Shown in pieces: positions 16,051 to 24,360 of a DNA stretch of 64,000 nt. The DNA is from Bog-793 sp963803025 (GTDB taxonomy: Bacteria > Actinomycetota > Acidimicrobiia > Acidimicrobiales > Bog-793). The DNA lies in assembly GCA_963803025.1 (NCBI GenBank), contig CAWDKZ010000020.1:1-64000 (forward strand), written 5' to 3'. The notes beneath the pieces were generated by a model. It was not told where the DNA came from and searched no databases. It saw only the letters and a program-made list of their open reading frames with translations. The first letter of the stretch is position 1; each line of letters starts with the position of its first letter. The translations under genes were made by a program, and so were the position numbers.

Positions 16051-16612
16051 CCGCGCCAGATGCCTCCTCCGGCGGGTTCAGGTAGAGGCTGACGACGTCG
16101 CGCACCTTGTCGACGAACTGCGGGTCGTTGGAGAGCTTGCAGGTGTCGACGAGATGGGGCTTCAGGCCGAAGGCCCGCCAGATCCTCGAGATCGCCGACT
16201 GGCTCATCCCCATCTCTCTCGCCATCGAGCGCGTCGACCAGTGCGTCGCCTCCTCGGACAGCCCCTCGCGCGTCTTCACGATCACCGCTTCGACCATGTC
16301 ATCGGTGATCGTGCGCACCGCGCCGGGTCTCGGGTCATCCCCAAGACCGTCGAGGCGCCGCGCGAGGAAGCGTTGCCGCCACTTCGACACCGTCGCCTGG
16401 TTGACGTGCAGGCGGGCGACAACCACCTTGTTATCGAGGCCTGCTGCGCATGCGAGGACGATCCGGCAGCGCAGCGCCAAGGATTGTGCCGATCTCGGGC
16501 GTCTCGCCCAACGTTCGAGGGTGGCGCGCTCCTCCCCGGTGGGAACCAGAGGAGCTTTCGGCCGTCCACGTCCCGCCATGGGCCCAGACGACGCGCCGCG
16601 GCCCATCAACAC
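16034..16612 (-). mobile_element. IS630-family transposase, N-terminal part only
   Basis: The frame encodes the helix-turn-helix N-terminus typical of IS630 transposases: GRPKAPLVPTGEERATLERW, ALRCRIVLACAAGLDNKVVV, HVNQATVSKWRQRFL and WSTRSMAREMGMSQSAISRIWRAFGLKPH. The homology runs to FVDKVRDVVSLYLNPPE and then stops. The catalytic DDE domain, which should begin about ten residues later, is absent and replaced by unrelated sequence up to the stop at 16034. No terminal inverted repeat was found by eye. It is therefore a dead stump next to a truncated DUF2079-like gene start. Confidence 0.85.
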
Positions 16613-16634
16613 GAGTATTCAGTGACTCAGGACA

Positions 16635-18707
16635 CTAGTCGCGCTTCAAGATTACCGACCATATTTTTGCGTGAGTGGTGCCAGTGGACCAGACCTTCAC
16701 TTCTATTACATCGCCCGGACTTTGAGGAATAGGAGAATCGAGAAAAGCGGCTGCGCCCTGGTAAACGAAACCAGGCTTCTCATGCCGGATTTGAAATCGC
16801 ACTTGAAGGCTGGATGTCTTTGGAGATCTCGCCGTGCGCGCTCGAGCGAGAAGGCGATTCGTCGTGTCGTCCCACACCTCGATCTTCAGGGGACCAGTCG
16901 ACGAGAACCGGACGTTGGTGGAATACAACCCACTGGGTTCTCGCCAGCAATCACCGCTGAGGAGATCGCCACGGCGCCCGTCCGAAGCGAGGTACCAACG
17001 ACTCGAGGGACCGCTGACGACGGGGGTTGCGGCGACACCGGGGGTTGTCCAGGCATCGAGTTCATCACCTCCGCCGAGAGACACGGACCGGTACCGGGGG
17101 GGAACCTGCCAGCGCAACACGTACACGCCTTGAGACGACGTGACGAGTTTCACGCCGGGCAGCGCCACGATGTCTCCCAGCGCCCGTTCCATGACCGCGG
17201 TCGGCACGAACTCGACCCCCTGCGCAGGTGACATCACAAACCAGATCACCCGATTCCGGATCGGAACAGCCCCCAGGCCGTCAAACTCATAAAGCTCAGC
17301 ACGGTCCCCGAAGGCTCCAGCCACGCCATTGGCGACCACGACTTCGTCTGTTGTGGGAATGATGCGTTCGGCCCGCCAGATGACTGACGCTGCCGCCGCC
17401 GACGTATTTACCCAATGAGGACGCGTCTGCGGGAACCACACCGCGAACCAGCCCACCTCGTTGACGATGACGAGTGTGAACAGAGCGGCACCTGCGAAGA
17501 AGGTCCTGGGGTGCTTGATGAGGTAGGCAATGAGGCTTGCGGTGCCCAAAGCGATGAAGATGAACGCGGGAAGGTTCTGGAACGTGGGGTAGTTGTAGAG
17601 CTGACTGCTCATGAGATTGTTCAGTAGCAACGCCGGCCCAGCCATGAAGAGCCCGACCGGCGTAGCGACGCCCAGGAGTCCGGATGCCGAGGTGTTCGCC
17701 CAGAGGTTCCAGCCGTGTGACACGATCTTTCTTAGTGCGGCGACCGGGTGCTCGAACACTCCGCGGATGACCAAGCCGGGCGTTATGTGCAGCACCTTCG
17801 CGGTCGCTGGACCTAGCAAATACGCAAAGCCGCCCGTCGGATCACCCTGCGTCGCATGGAGCGCGCTCAGCGACAACAGGCAAAGGAGCGATCCAATCAC
17901 GAGCAACACACCTGGCATCGCGTCGAACGCAACAGTGCCGCGAGAAGCTCCTGGACTCGAGGACCTCCCGTGTTTCCGGTGCCGCAAGTACCAACGCGCG
18001 CTCCATTGCGCACCAAGCAAGAGCCCGAGTGAGAAAACGTAAACGACTGAGGCGGCACCGCAGATTGCCGTGGCAAATGCGTACACGTAACCGCGTCGTT
18101 GGCGTTTTTGAAACGCTGCGAATGCGCAGACGATGAAGAAGATGCCGAACGTTTCCATATGAACGTCGAAGGAGACAACCCAGTAGATCCAAGGATTGCA
18201 CAGGAAGAGGACCAATATTGTCAGCCATGCGGCGACGCTTGCAGTCAATTTCCGTCCGGTGTCATTGTCAATTTCCGGTCGCAACCAACGGGCTGTGACG
18301 AACCTGTAGCAGACAGCGATCGTTCCGGAGAGGGCGAGATCCTGGAGCCACAAAAACCCCAGCAGGTGGTCGGGAAACAGCCAGTACAAGGGCGCCAAGA
18401 GATAGACGATGAACTCTCCGTTGTTTTGCCAGAAGGCATAGCCCCCTTGAAGGGTGCTTATCGGCAGTAGATGACCATGCGCGATGAGATCCCAAGGCTG
18501 GAAGTAGATCGCGGTGTCACGCCCGAAGCTCGCGTGGGACATTAGATACGAACTCCACAGCAGGAATCCGATGAATTGGATGCCGATCAGGATCCAGCCA
18601 GCCCATCGGAGAGTGGAGAGAAGCCGGGCATGGTTTCGCGCGTCGTTCTGTTCCATCTCGAATTGCGGCGAACGTGGGGATGTTCCCCCGTCGCGATCCA
18701 GCGTCAT
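16635..18707 (-). CDS. DUF2079 family polytopic membrane protein
   Basis: A large (about 690-residue) membrane protein matching DUF2079: a first helix, then SFGRDTAIYFQPWDLIAHGHLLP, GGYAFWQNNGEFIVYLLAPLYWLFP, and LLGFLWLQDLALSGTIAV, followed by many further helices (about 10-12). A C-terminal soluble part from residue about 430 has beta-rich character. The fold resembles GT-C type membrane glycosyltransferases, and the exact reaction is unknown. The start may be 18707 or the internal ATG at 18656 (MEQNDAR), the point where the diverged copy at 16005 begins. It seems monocistronic. Confidence 0.8.
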   Translation of the reverse strand: MTLDRDGGTSPRSPQFEMEQNDARNHARLLSTLRWAGWILIGIQFIGFLLWSSYLMSHASFGRDTAIYFQPWDLIAHGHLLPISTLQGGYAFWQNNGEFIVYLLAPLYWLFPDHLLGFLWLQDLALSGTIAVCYRFVTARWLRPEIDNDTGRKLTASVAAWLTILVLFLCNPWIYWVVSFDVHMETFGIFFIVCAFAAFQKRQRRGYVYAFATAICGAASVVYVFSLGLLLGAQWSARWYLRHRKHGRSSSPGASRGTVAFDAMPGVLLVIGSLLCLLSLSALHATQGDPTGGFAYLLGPATAKVLHITPGLVIRGVFEHPVAALRKIVSHGWNLWANTSASGLLGVATPVGLFMAGPALLLNNLMSSQLYNYPTFQNLPAFIFIALGTASLIAYLIKHPRTFFAGAALFTLVIVNEVGWFAVWFPQTRPHWVNTSAAAASVIWRAERIIPTTDEVVVANGVAGAFGDRAELYEFDGLGAVPIRNRVIWFVMSPAQGVEFVPTAVMERALGDIVALPGVKLVTSSQGVYVLRWQVPPRYRSVSLGGGDELDAWTTPGVAATPVVSGPSSRWYLASDGRRGDLLSGDCWREPSGLYSTNVRFSSTGPLKIEVWDDTTNRLLARARTARSPKTSSLQVRFQIRHEKPGFVYQGAAAFLDSPIPQSPGDVIEVKVWSTGTTHAKIWSVILKRD

Positions 18708-19878
18708 GGCCTCACAACATCCCGTACGGGCGGATACGACCTGGTGTCGCTAACGACCACGGCGACGTGAGAAGTCGGTGGACATGGCACTACACCGAAC
18801 GTTGATCGATCGAATAGGGGGAGGTGTTCAAGGGTCGCTCACCCGCGAGCAAAGCTCATTGGCCAGACAGGCTACGTCGTCTGAAAGGGTGCCAGAAGGT
18901 TTGGTGCTGCGCAACCTGACGTACCCACGCGGCAGGCTCAATCCGTGCAGCGGCGTCCACGAGCGCACCCGAGTGGCGGTGGTGCTGGGGCCTTGCCTCT
19001 CGCCGGCCTTAATGCCCTGGCTGGGATCTTTGGACGAACGACGCCGCTGTTTGTCGGCTGTGTAGGAGCCGTCGTTGCGGGGCTGTCGTTCGTCACGAGC
19101 CTGGGCGAGGAGCGCGTTCAATTTGCGCCTTGTCAGTCGTCCCTTGAGGCGGATTCTCACCGGTATGCGCAACGTTGAGGACACGCTGACATCGGATGAG
19201 AGACCTGGAGCTTCGAGTCGTTCCGCTCGGTGAAAGTTCCGCCCGGTGAAGTGAGGACAAGGGTGGCGATGACGGGGATCTGCCAGACGGTGGCGCGCAA
19301 TGCCGCCCGTTCCATCCGTGTGGGTCCCGGCATCACGCCGTTGGCGGGCGATGCTCGAGGCCAAGGCAGACGGACGTACCCGGACCGCCGGGAGTGCAAC
19401 GACGTCCCGCGAGTTCCCGCGCGGAGATAGAGCGTCTCAAGACGGCTCTTGTGGGGCCGAAGTTGCGGCGCTGGGAACCCGACGACCGGATCGGCCTCGA
19501 GAGCGACGGTGTGCAGGGGTGGCTTTGCGATGCGTGGTTCCCGTTGAATGCCCTGCCTCGCACCACCGCCACGGAGCTGATCGCCGCGGTCGGCGGGGCA
19601 TGCGAGCTGGGAGTGGAGACGGAGCAGGCGTCCAGGCGGCGAGTGGGTCGACGGGTGGGCATCGACATGTCGTGTGCAACGCCGTTCGTGGCGATGTGAC
19701 TTCGGGGAGAAGCCCACAACTTCGGACGACTGCCCTTGAACCTCCGCCGTTCTCCTGCACCGCGTCCGCGCCTGGAGCGGGCCGGCCGGTGACAATGGAC
19801 TGTGCTACCTTCCGGCGGCAACGCCTCCCCAGGGTCGCTCGGCCTCGATGCCGAAGCGGGGGAGGGGGAGATCTGCAA
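18708..19878. other. 1.17-kb region without a confident gene
   Basis: Several open frames cross this stretch on both strands but none has clear family features. The plus-strand piece at about 18990-19120 (LAGLNALAGIFGRTTPLFVG) looks like a membrane-helix fragment, perhaps from the end of an MFS protein. A piece near 19430-19690 also has amino-acid-like composition. I take the region as decayed DNA. Confidence 0.35.
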
Positions 19879-20523
19879 ATGGGAACGCGCGGTCACGACG
19901 GCACAATGCTGGCAACGATCCTGGCGCGGTGTCTCACGGTATTGGCCCTGTTTCCCGCGGGGGTCCTTTCCCTCGCGGCGTGTGGGACCACGACGGCGGC
20001 GAAGAGTGGGGCCACGACCACCATCGGCCCGCAGAGCCTCGCAAGTGCATACGTCGACATGTCCCCCACCCGATCAAAGGATCTTGACCATCCCTACATT
20101 GCAGGAAAGATCGTCATCGTCGACATGGGGGGCACCGAGAACGACTTCTACCCGGGGAACTTCGACGAATCAGTCGTGAGGGATATCTACTCCGATGGAG
20201 ACGGAGCCATCGTTGCCGAGCTCTCGCACAATTACCTGTATCTCATGCACCCCAAAGAAGTCGGCACCGTCATCTGGATCAATTGTCGTAATTACGATGC
20301 TGGTTGGTCCTATACAGACGGACTTGAGGCTTTCAACACGATCTGCACCGCAACCGTTATCGACAAGGCGAAGAACTTGATCGTCGGGGAGAATTCCTCG
20401 TACACGGTGCCAGCAAATCGAATCATGTGCCCAGCCGTCGGGGGTTGTCCTGGGAATATGAGCCATGGCGGCCTGGACGGCAAGTACTTCGCTCGCTGGA
20501 TCGAACATTTGCCACGGAACTAG
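19879..20523 (+). CDS. lipoprotein of unknown function
   Basis: A 214-residue exported protein with a lipoprotein signal: hydrophobic run LARCLTVLALFPAGVLSLAACG, where LAAC is the lipobox and its Cys the lipidation site. The mature part starts with a Thr/Ala-rich linker and continues with a compact domain (YIAGKIVIVDMGGTENDFYPGNF, GDGAIVAELSHNYLYLMHP, NCRNYDAGWSYTDGLEAFN) that I do not recognise. Several Cys are present (VIWINCRN, TICTATV, IMCPAVGGCPG), compatible with disulfides outside the membrane. GGAGGGGGAG precedes the ATG. The long open frame upstream of it is not coding. Confidence 0.75.
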   Translation: MGTRGHDGTMLATILARCLTVLALFPAGVLSLAACGTTTAAKSGATTTIGPQSLASAYVDMSPTRSKDLDHPYIAGKIVIVDMGGTENDFYPGNFDESVVRDIYSDGDGAIVAELSHNYLYLMHPKEVGTVIWINCRNYDAGWSYTDGLEAFNTICTATVIDKAKNLIVGENSSYTVPANRIMCPAVGGCPGNMSHGGLDGKYFARWIEHLPRN

Positions 20524-20989
20524 ACGCGTGATTGCCCGGCTGCGACAGCGGCGACGAGAACCGGGTCGGGGACCCTTCGATGGTCGGGAACCCCTCGGGG
20601 GCGCCTTCGCTCCGCAGCACGGCAGGAGGCGATCACGCGACCTGCGCCAACGCCCGCTCTCGTCATCTGGCGGCGCGAGACGAGCTGCCGCCCGGCTGGT
20701 CTCGTCGCGGCGGCGTGGGGCGCACAGGAAAGAAGCTCACGGAACCGCCTCTCGGCAGGGACCCGAAGGGGTCGGCACCCTCGGCCGAAGCTCCCGATGG
20801 GAACCTGCGCGCTCGTGCCTGCGGGGGAGTGTCCCGACGAGCTCGATGCGGCGCGTGTCCCCTTCTCGCGCTGGATGCGCAGCGGAGACCCGTCGCGGTT
20901 GATCCGAGAGCCTGGACGCGGGAACCGCCGGCGAACCGCAGCGCGAGACTGACTCCTCGTCATGGGATCGACATGAGGAGCGCTGCATC
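20524..20989. other. intergenic region before the hydroxyacid dehydrogenase gene
   Basis: These 466 bases hold no recognisable gene. Base composition rises in GC here, marking the change from the accessory left part to the core-like right part. The promoter for 20990-22909 is expected in its right half. Confidence 0.35.
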
Positions 20990-21904
20990 ATGGCCACCGT
21001 GCTGGTGACTCGGCACCTACCCGAAGGTGCGCTAGCACCGCTCGCCGCGCACGACGTGAGGGTTCGAGCCGGCGACTCCCCCTACAGCCACGCGGAACTG
21101 GTCCAGGCGGTCGGCGACGTCGACGGAATCGTGTGCGTGTTGTCCGACCGGATTGACGCCGACGTGATCGCGGCGGCGCCACGCCTGCGGGCCGTCGGCA
21201 ATGTCGCGGTCGGGCTCGACAACGTCGACACGGTCGCGGCGCGTGCCGCTGGCGTCCAGCTGATCAACACGCCGGGCGTTCTCGACGAGACCACGGCGGA
21301 CCTCGCCTTCGCCTTGATCCTCGCGGCGAGCCGCGGCTTATCCGAAGCCGAGCGCGACCTGCGGGCGGGCAGCTGGCGGGGCTGGAGCCTGCTCGACCAC
21401 CTCGGCCGCGACGTGCACGGCGCGACCCTCGGACTCGTGGGATACGGACGGATCGCACACGCCGTCGCCCGCCGCGCGGCGGGTTTCAGCATGACCGTGC
21501 TCCACTGGTCGCATCGCGACACCGGTGAGCCCGGTTACGTGAAGGACCTTGACGACCTGCTGGTGCGCAGCGATATCGTGAGTGTGCACGTCCCGTTGAC
21601 CGACTCGACCCGTCATCTGATCGGCGCACGGGAGCTGGCGTTGCTCGGTCCGGACTCGGTCATCGTGAACACGGCTCGGGGTGCTGTCCTCGACGAGGCA
21701 GCGCTTGCCGCCGCGCTCGAACGGGGTGAGATCTTCGCGGCGGGAATCGACGTCTACTCCGACGAACCTCGGGTGTCGCCGGAGCTCCTGCGTGCGCCGC
21801 GCACGGTTCTCCTGCCGCACATCGGCAGCGCCTCACTCGCGACCAGGCGCCGCATGGCCCTCATGGCGACGAGTGGCGTGGCTGCGGCGCTCGCCGGGTC
21901 CTGA
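20990..21904 (+). CDS. D-isomer-specific 2-hydroxyacid dehydrogenase (glyoxylate/hydroxypyruvate reductase type)
   Basis: A 304-residue NAD(P)H-dependent dehydrogenase. The Rossmann motif is GLVGYGRIAHAVARR, and a catalytic Arg is in VIVNTARGAVLDE. A Glu sits in GIDVYSDEP and a His in VLLPHIGSAS, giving the Arg-Glu-His triad of the family. The substrate-binding N-terminal lobe has the VGNVAVGLDNVD signature. The gene sits 6 nt before a glycerate kinase gene, so reduction of hydroxypyruvate or tartronate semialdehyde to glycerate is the most likely role. Preference between NADH and NADPH is not determined. Confidence 0.85.
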   Translation: MATVLVTRHLPEGALAPLAAHDVRVRAGDSPYSHAELVQAVGDVDGIVCVLSDRIDADVIAAAPRLRAVGNVAVGLDNVDTVAARAAGVQLINTPGVLDETTADLAFALILAASRGLSEAERDLRAGSWRGWSLLDHLGRDVHGATLGLVGYGRIAHAVARRAAGFSMTVLHWSHRDTGEPGYVKDLDDLLVRSDIVSVHVPLTDSTRHLIGARELALLGPDSVIVNTARGAVLDEAALAAALERGEIFAAGIDVYSDEPRVSPELLRAPRTVLLPHIGSASLATRRRMALMATSGVAAALAGS

Positions 21905-21910
21905 CCGGAG

Positions 21911-22909
21911 ATGGGCGTCCTCATCGCGCCGGACAAGCTCCGCGGCACGCTGAGCGCCCGCGCCGCGGCCGAGGCCCTGTCCGACGGACTCGTCGCCGCC
22001 GGCGCGCAGACGACCTGTCTGCCTCTGTCTGACGGCGGCGAGGGCTTCCTCGACGCTCTGGGAGGTTCGAACCGCACGAGCGAGGTCGTGAACGCCTTCG
22101 GCGCGCCGGTGACCGCGCCGTGGACGCTGCGCGACGGGCGGGCGGTCATCGAGTCGGCGATCGTGATCGGGCACGTGGCCGGCATCATTCCTGATCCGGC
22201 ACGAGCCGAGTCGGCGACGACGTATGGCCTTGGTGAACTGATCGCGGAAGCCCTGCGCGCCGGTGCGCGCCAGGTCAGCGTCGGGTTGGGCGGTTCGGCG
22301 ACGAGCGACGGTGGGGCCGGCGCCCTGGAGGCACTTGAGGGGCTCATCCCGTTCGAACCTGACCGTGAGATCGTGCTCGCCACGGACGTCACGACCGGTT
22401 ACCTCGAGGCGGCCCGGGTCTTCGGTCCGCAGAAGGGTGCCGACCCCGTCACGACCATCCGACTGGAGGACCGCCTGGCCGCCCGAGCCGAGTTGCTGCG
22501 GGCACGGTTCGGGCGCGACGTCAGCACGGTTGCCGGAGCCGGGGCGGCGGGAGGCCTGGCGGGCGGGTTGTGGGCGGCCGGCGCACACATCGTGCCCGGT
22601 TTCGCGTTCGTGGCCGGGCACGTCGGCCTCGCAGCCCGGGTCGCGGCGGCTGATCTCGTCGTCACCGCCGAAGGCCGCCTCGACGGCACCTCCTTCGCAG
22701 GCAAGGTGGTCGGCGGGGTGCTCGCCGAGGCAACGCGTGCCGGCGTCCGCGCCGTCGTGATCGCCGGGCAGGTCGAGCGTGAGGCCGTCCGCCTCTCGTC
22801 GGCACCGGTCATCGACCTGTCGGAACGGTTCGGTGCGGAGCGAGCGACACGAGCGACGGCCGACTGTCTGCGCCGCGCCGCCCCTCTCATCCTGGCGGCG
22901 TGGCCGTGA
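21911..22909 (+). CDS. glycerate kinase, GK-I (GarK/GlxK) family
   Basis: A 332-residue kinase converting glycerate to 2-phosphoglycerate (or 3-phosphoglycerate in some members). Family signatures: LIAPDKLRGTLSA at the N-terminus, LPLSDGGEGFLDAL, VGLGGSATSDGGAGALEALE, FGPQKGAD, and the C-terminal VVTAEGRLDGTSFAGKVVGGV. It is about 30-40 residues shorter than typical members, with no motif missing, so it should be active. It follows the reductase gene by 6 nt, consistent with a two-step glyoxylate/hydroxypyruvate salvage unit. It may process products of sugar-acid catabolism. Confidence 0.9.
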   Translation: MGVLIAPDKLRGTLSARAAAEALSDGLVAAGAQTTCLPLSDGGEGFLDALGGSNRTSEVVNAFGAPVTAPWTLRDGRAVIESAIVIGHVAGIIPDPARAESATTYGLGELIAEALRAGARQVSVGLGGSATSDGGAGALEALEGLIPFEPDREIVLATDVTTGYLEAARVFGPQKGADPVTTIRLEDRLAARAELLRARFGRDVSTVAGAGAAGGLAGGLWAAGAHIVPGFAFVAGHVGLAARVAAADLVVTAEGRLDGTSFAGKVVGGVLAEATRAGVRAVVIAGQVEREAVRLSSAPVIDLSERFGAERATRATADCLRRAAPLILAAWP

Positions 22910-23052
22910 ACCGCCCGCACGAGAGGACGCGTCCGGCGGCACTTCATTGCGGCGGCCTCCGTTTCGGCGCCGACCGTCCCGACGGCCGCGACAGAAGATG
23001 ACACTCACCGACCTCGGCCCGGGATCGCGCGTGCCTGAGGCGTCTTGCAGGC

Positions 23053-24360
23053 TCAGCTGAGGTCGGATCGATAGAGGTGACAGGCGACCTCGACGCGCTC
23101 GGCTTCGTCGCCGACGGAGCGGAGCGTGGGATCAGCACCGGGGTGGAAACCGAGGACGACGCCCCCCGGGCGTTCCTCGGTCGTGGCGATGCCCCTCCAG
23201 AAAGGCTCGTCCGGGCTCGCCGCGCGGTGCTCCTCGAGCAGAGCGACGACGTCGGCCGCAGAGCGGCCGGAGGCGCAGGGCAGCATGGCGACCTGGGACG
23301 GCGCATCGAGTGCGTCGAGACCGCCGACGATCGCCCGCTCGCGCTGGAACTCGGTCGGGCCGAGTTTCGCCCAGCGCTCCTCGAGCAGGGCGCGTAGGTC
23401 GCGACTTTCCCATCCGCACGGTTCGAACGCCCGTGGGCAGCGGGGATGGAACGAGCAGCCGAGCGGTGGCACCGCGGCGTCGGGCACCTCGCCGCGGGGG
23501 AGATCGCGAGGCACGTGATGGCGGGGGTCGGGCTCGGGGATCGCCTCGAGGAGGGCCTTCGTGTAGGGATGACGCGGATTGGCGTAAACCTCGGCCGCGG
23601 AGCCGATCTCGATGATCCGCCCGAGGTACATGATCGCGATCCGATCGCAGAAGTAGCGCGCCGTCGCGAGGTCATGGGTGACGTAGAGATAGGTGAGCCC
23701 GAGATCGCTCTTCAGGTCGTTCATGAGCTGGAGAACCTTGGCCCGCACGCTCATGTCGAGCATCGAGACGGGTTCGTCGGCGATGACGAGCTCGGGACCG
23801 AGGATGATCGCCCGGGCGAGCACGGCGCGCTGCTTCTGGCCACCGGAGAGGTCGCTCGGGTACTTGCGAAGGAAGCGGTCGACGGGTACGAGGCCGACAC
23901 GTTCGAGCGCCTCGCCGACGAGCTTCTTCACCAGCCGGTCGTCGCGGGCGATGCCGTGGATGCGCAGCGGGTGGCCGACCGCTTGGAGGATGGTCATCGC
24001 CGGATTGAGCGAAGCGTGCGGATCCTGGAAGATGAGCTGCATCCGCTTGCGCAGAGGCCGGAAGCGCCGCTCCGACAGGTCGGAGATCTTCTCCCCGTCG
24101 AGCGAGATCGACCCTTCGGTGACCTTCACGAGAGAGAGCACCGCCCGCGACAGGGTCGTCTTGCCACTTCCAGACTCGCCGACCAGTCCGAGCACCTCGC
24201 CGCGGCGCAGCTGGAAGCTCACGCCGTCGACCGCTTTGACCGATCCCGTGTCGTGGCCGAGCATCCGCTGGATGAAGTTGCCCCGCAGCGCGAAGTGAAC
24301 CTTCACATCGCGCACGTCGAGAAGGACGGGAGCGCTCGAGAGGTCAGGCTTCGTCGGCAA
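23053..24360 (-). CDS. peptide/nickel ABC transporter ATP-binding protein (OppF/DppF type)
   Basis: An ATPase of about 435 residues from the oligopeptide subfamily. Walker A GESGSGKT at 61-68, LSGGQKQR as ABC signature, Walker B LVIADEPVSMLD, and the C-terminal oligopeptide-transporter domain with SFHPRCPRAFEPCGWES, whose Cys-containing motif is usual in this group. An extra tail of roughly 110 residues follows that motif; its role is unknown. The start is read as TTG 24360 because GAGGAG lies at a good distance and it just overlaps the upstream stop. ATG 24396 is the alternative. It is the last gene of the importer operon. Confidence 0.9.
   Translation of the reverse strand: MPTKPDLSSAPVLLDVRDVKVHFALRGNFIQRMLGHDTGSVKAVDGVSFQLRRGEVLGLVGESGSGKTTLSRAVLSLVKVTEGSISLDGEKISDLSERRFRPLRKRMQLIFQDPHASLNPAMTILQAVGHPLRIHGIARDDRLVKKLVGEALERVGLVPVDRFLRKYPSDLSGGQKQRAVLARAIILGPELVIADEPVSMLDMSVRAKVLQLMNDLKSDLGLTYLYVTHDLATARYFCDRIAIMYLGRIIEIGSAAEVYANPRHPYTKALLEAIPEPDPRHHVPRDLPRGEVPDAAVPPLGCSFHPRCPRAFEPCGWESRDLRALLEERWAKLGPTEFQRERAIVGGLDALDAPSQVAMLPCASGRSAADVVALLEEHRAASPDEPFWRGIATTEERPGGVVLGFHPGADPTLRSVGDEAERVEVACHLYRSDLS

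Noticed and set aside
18945..19178. A small MFS C-terminal fragment as a gene
   Set aside because: Only about 40 hydrophobic residues look membrane-like, with no start or ribosome site and no diagnostic motif. It is noted only within the intergenic entry.
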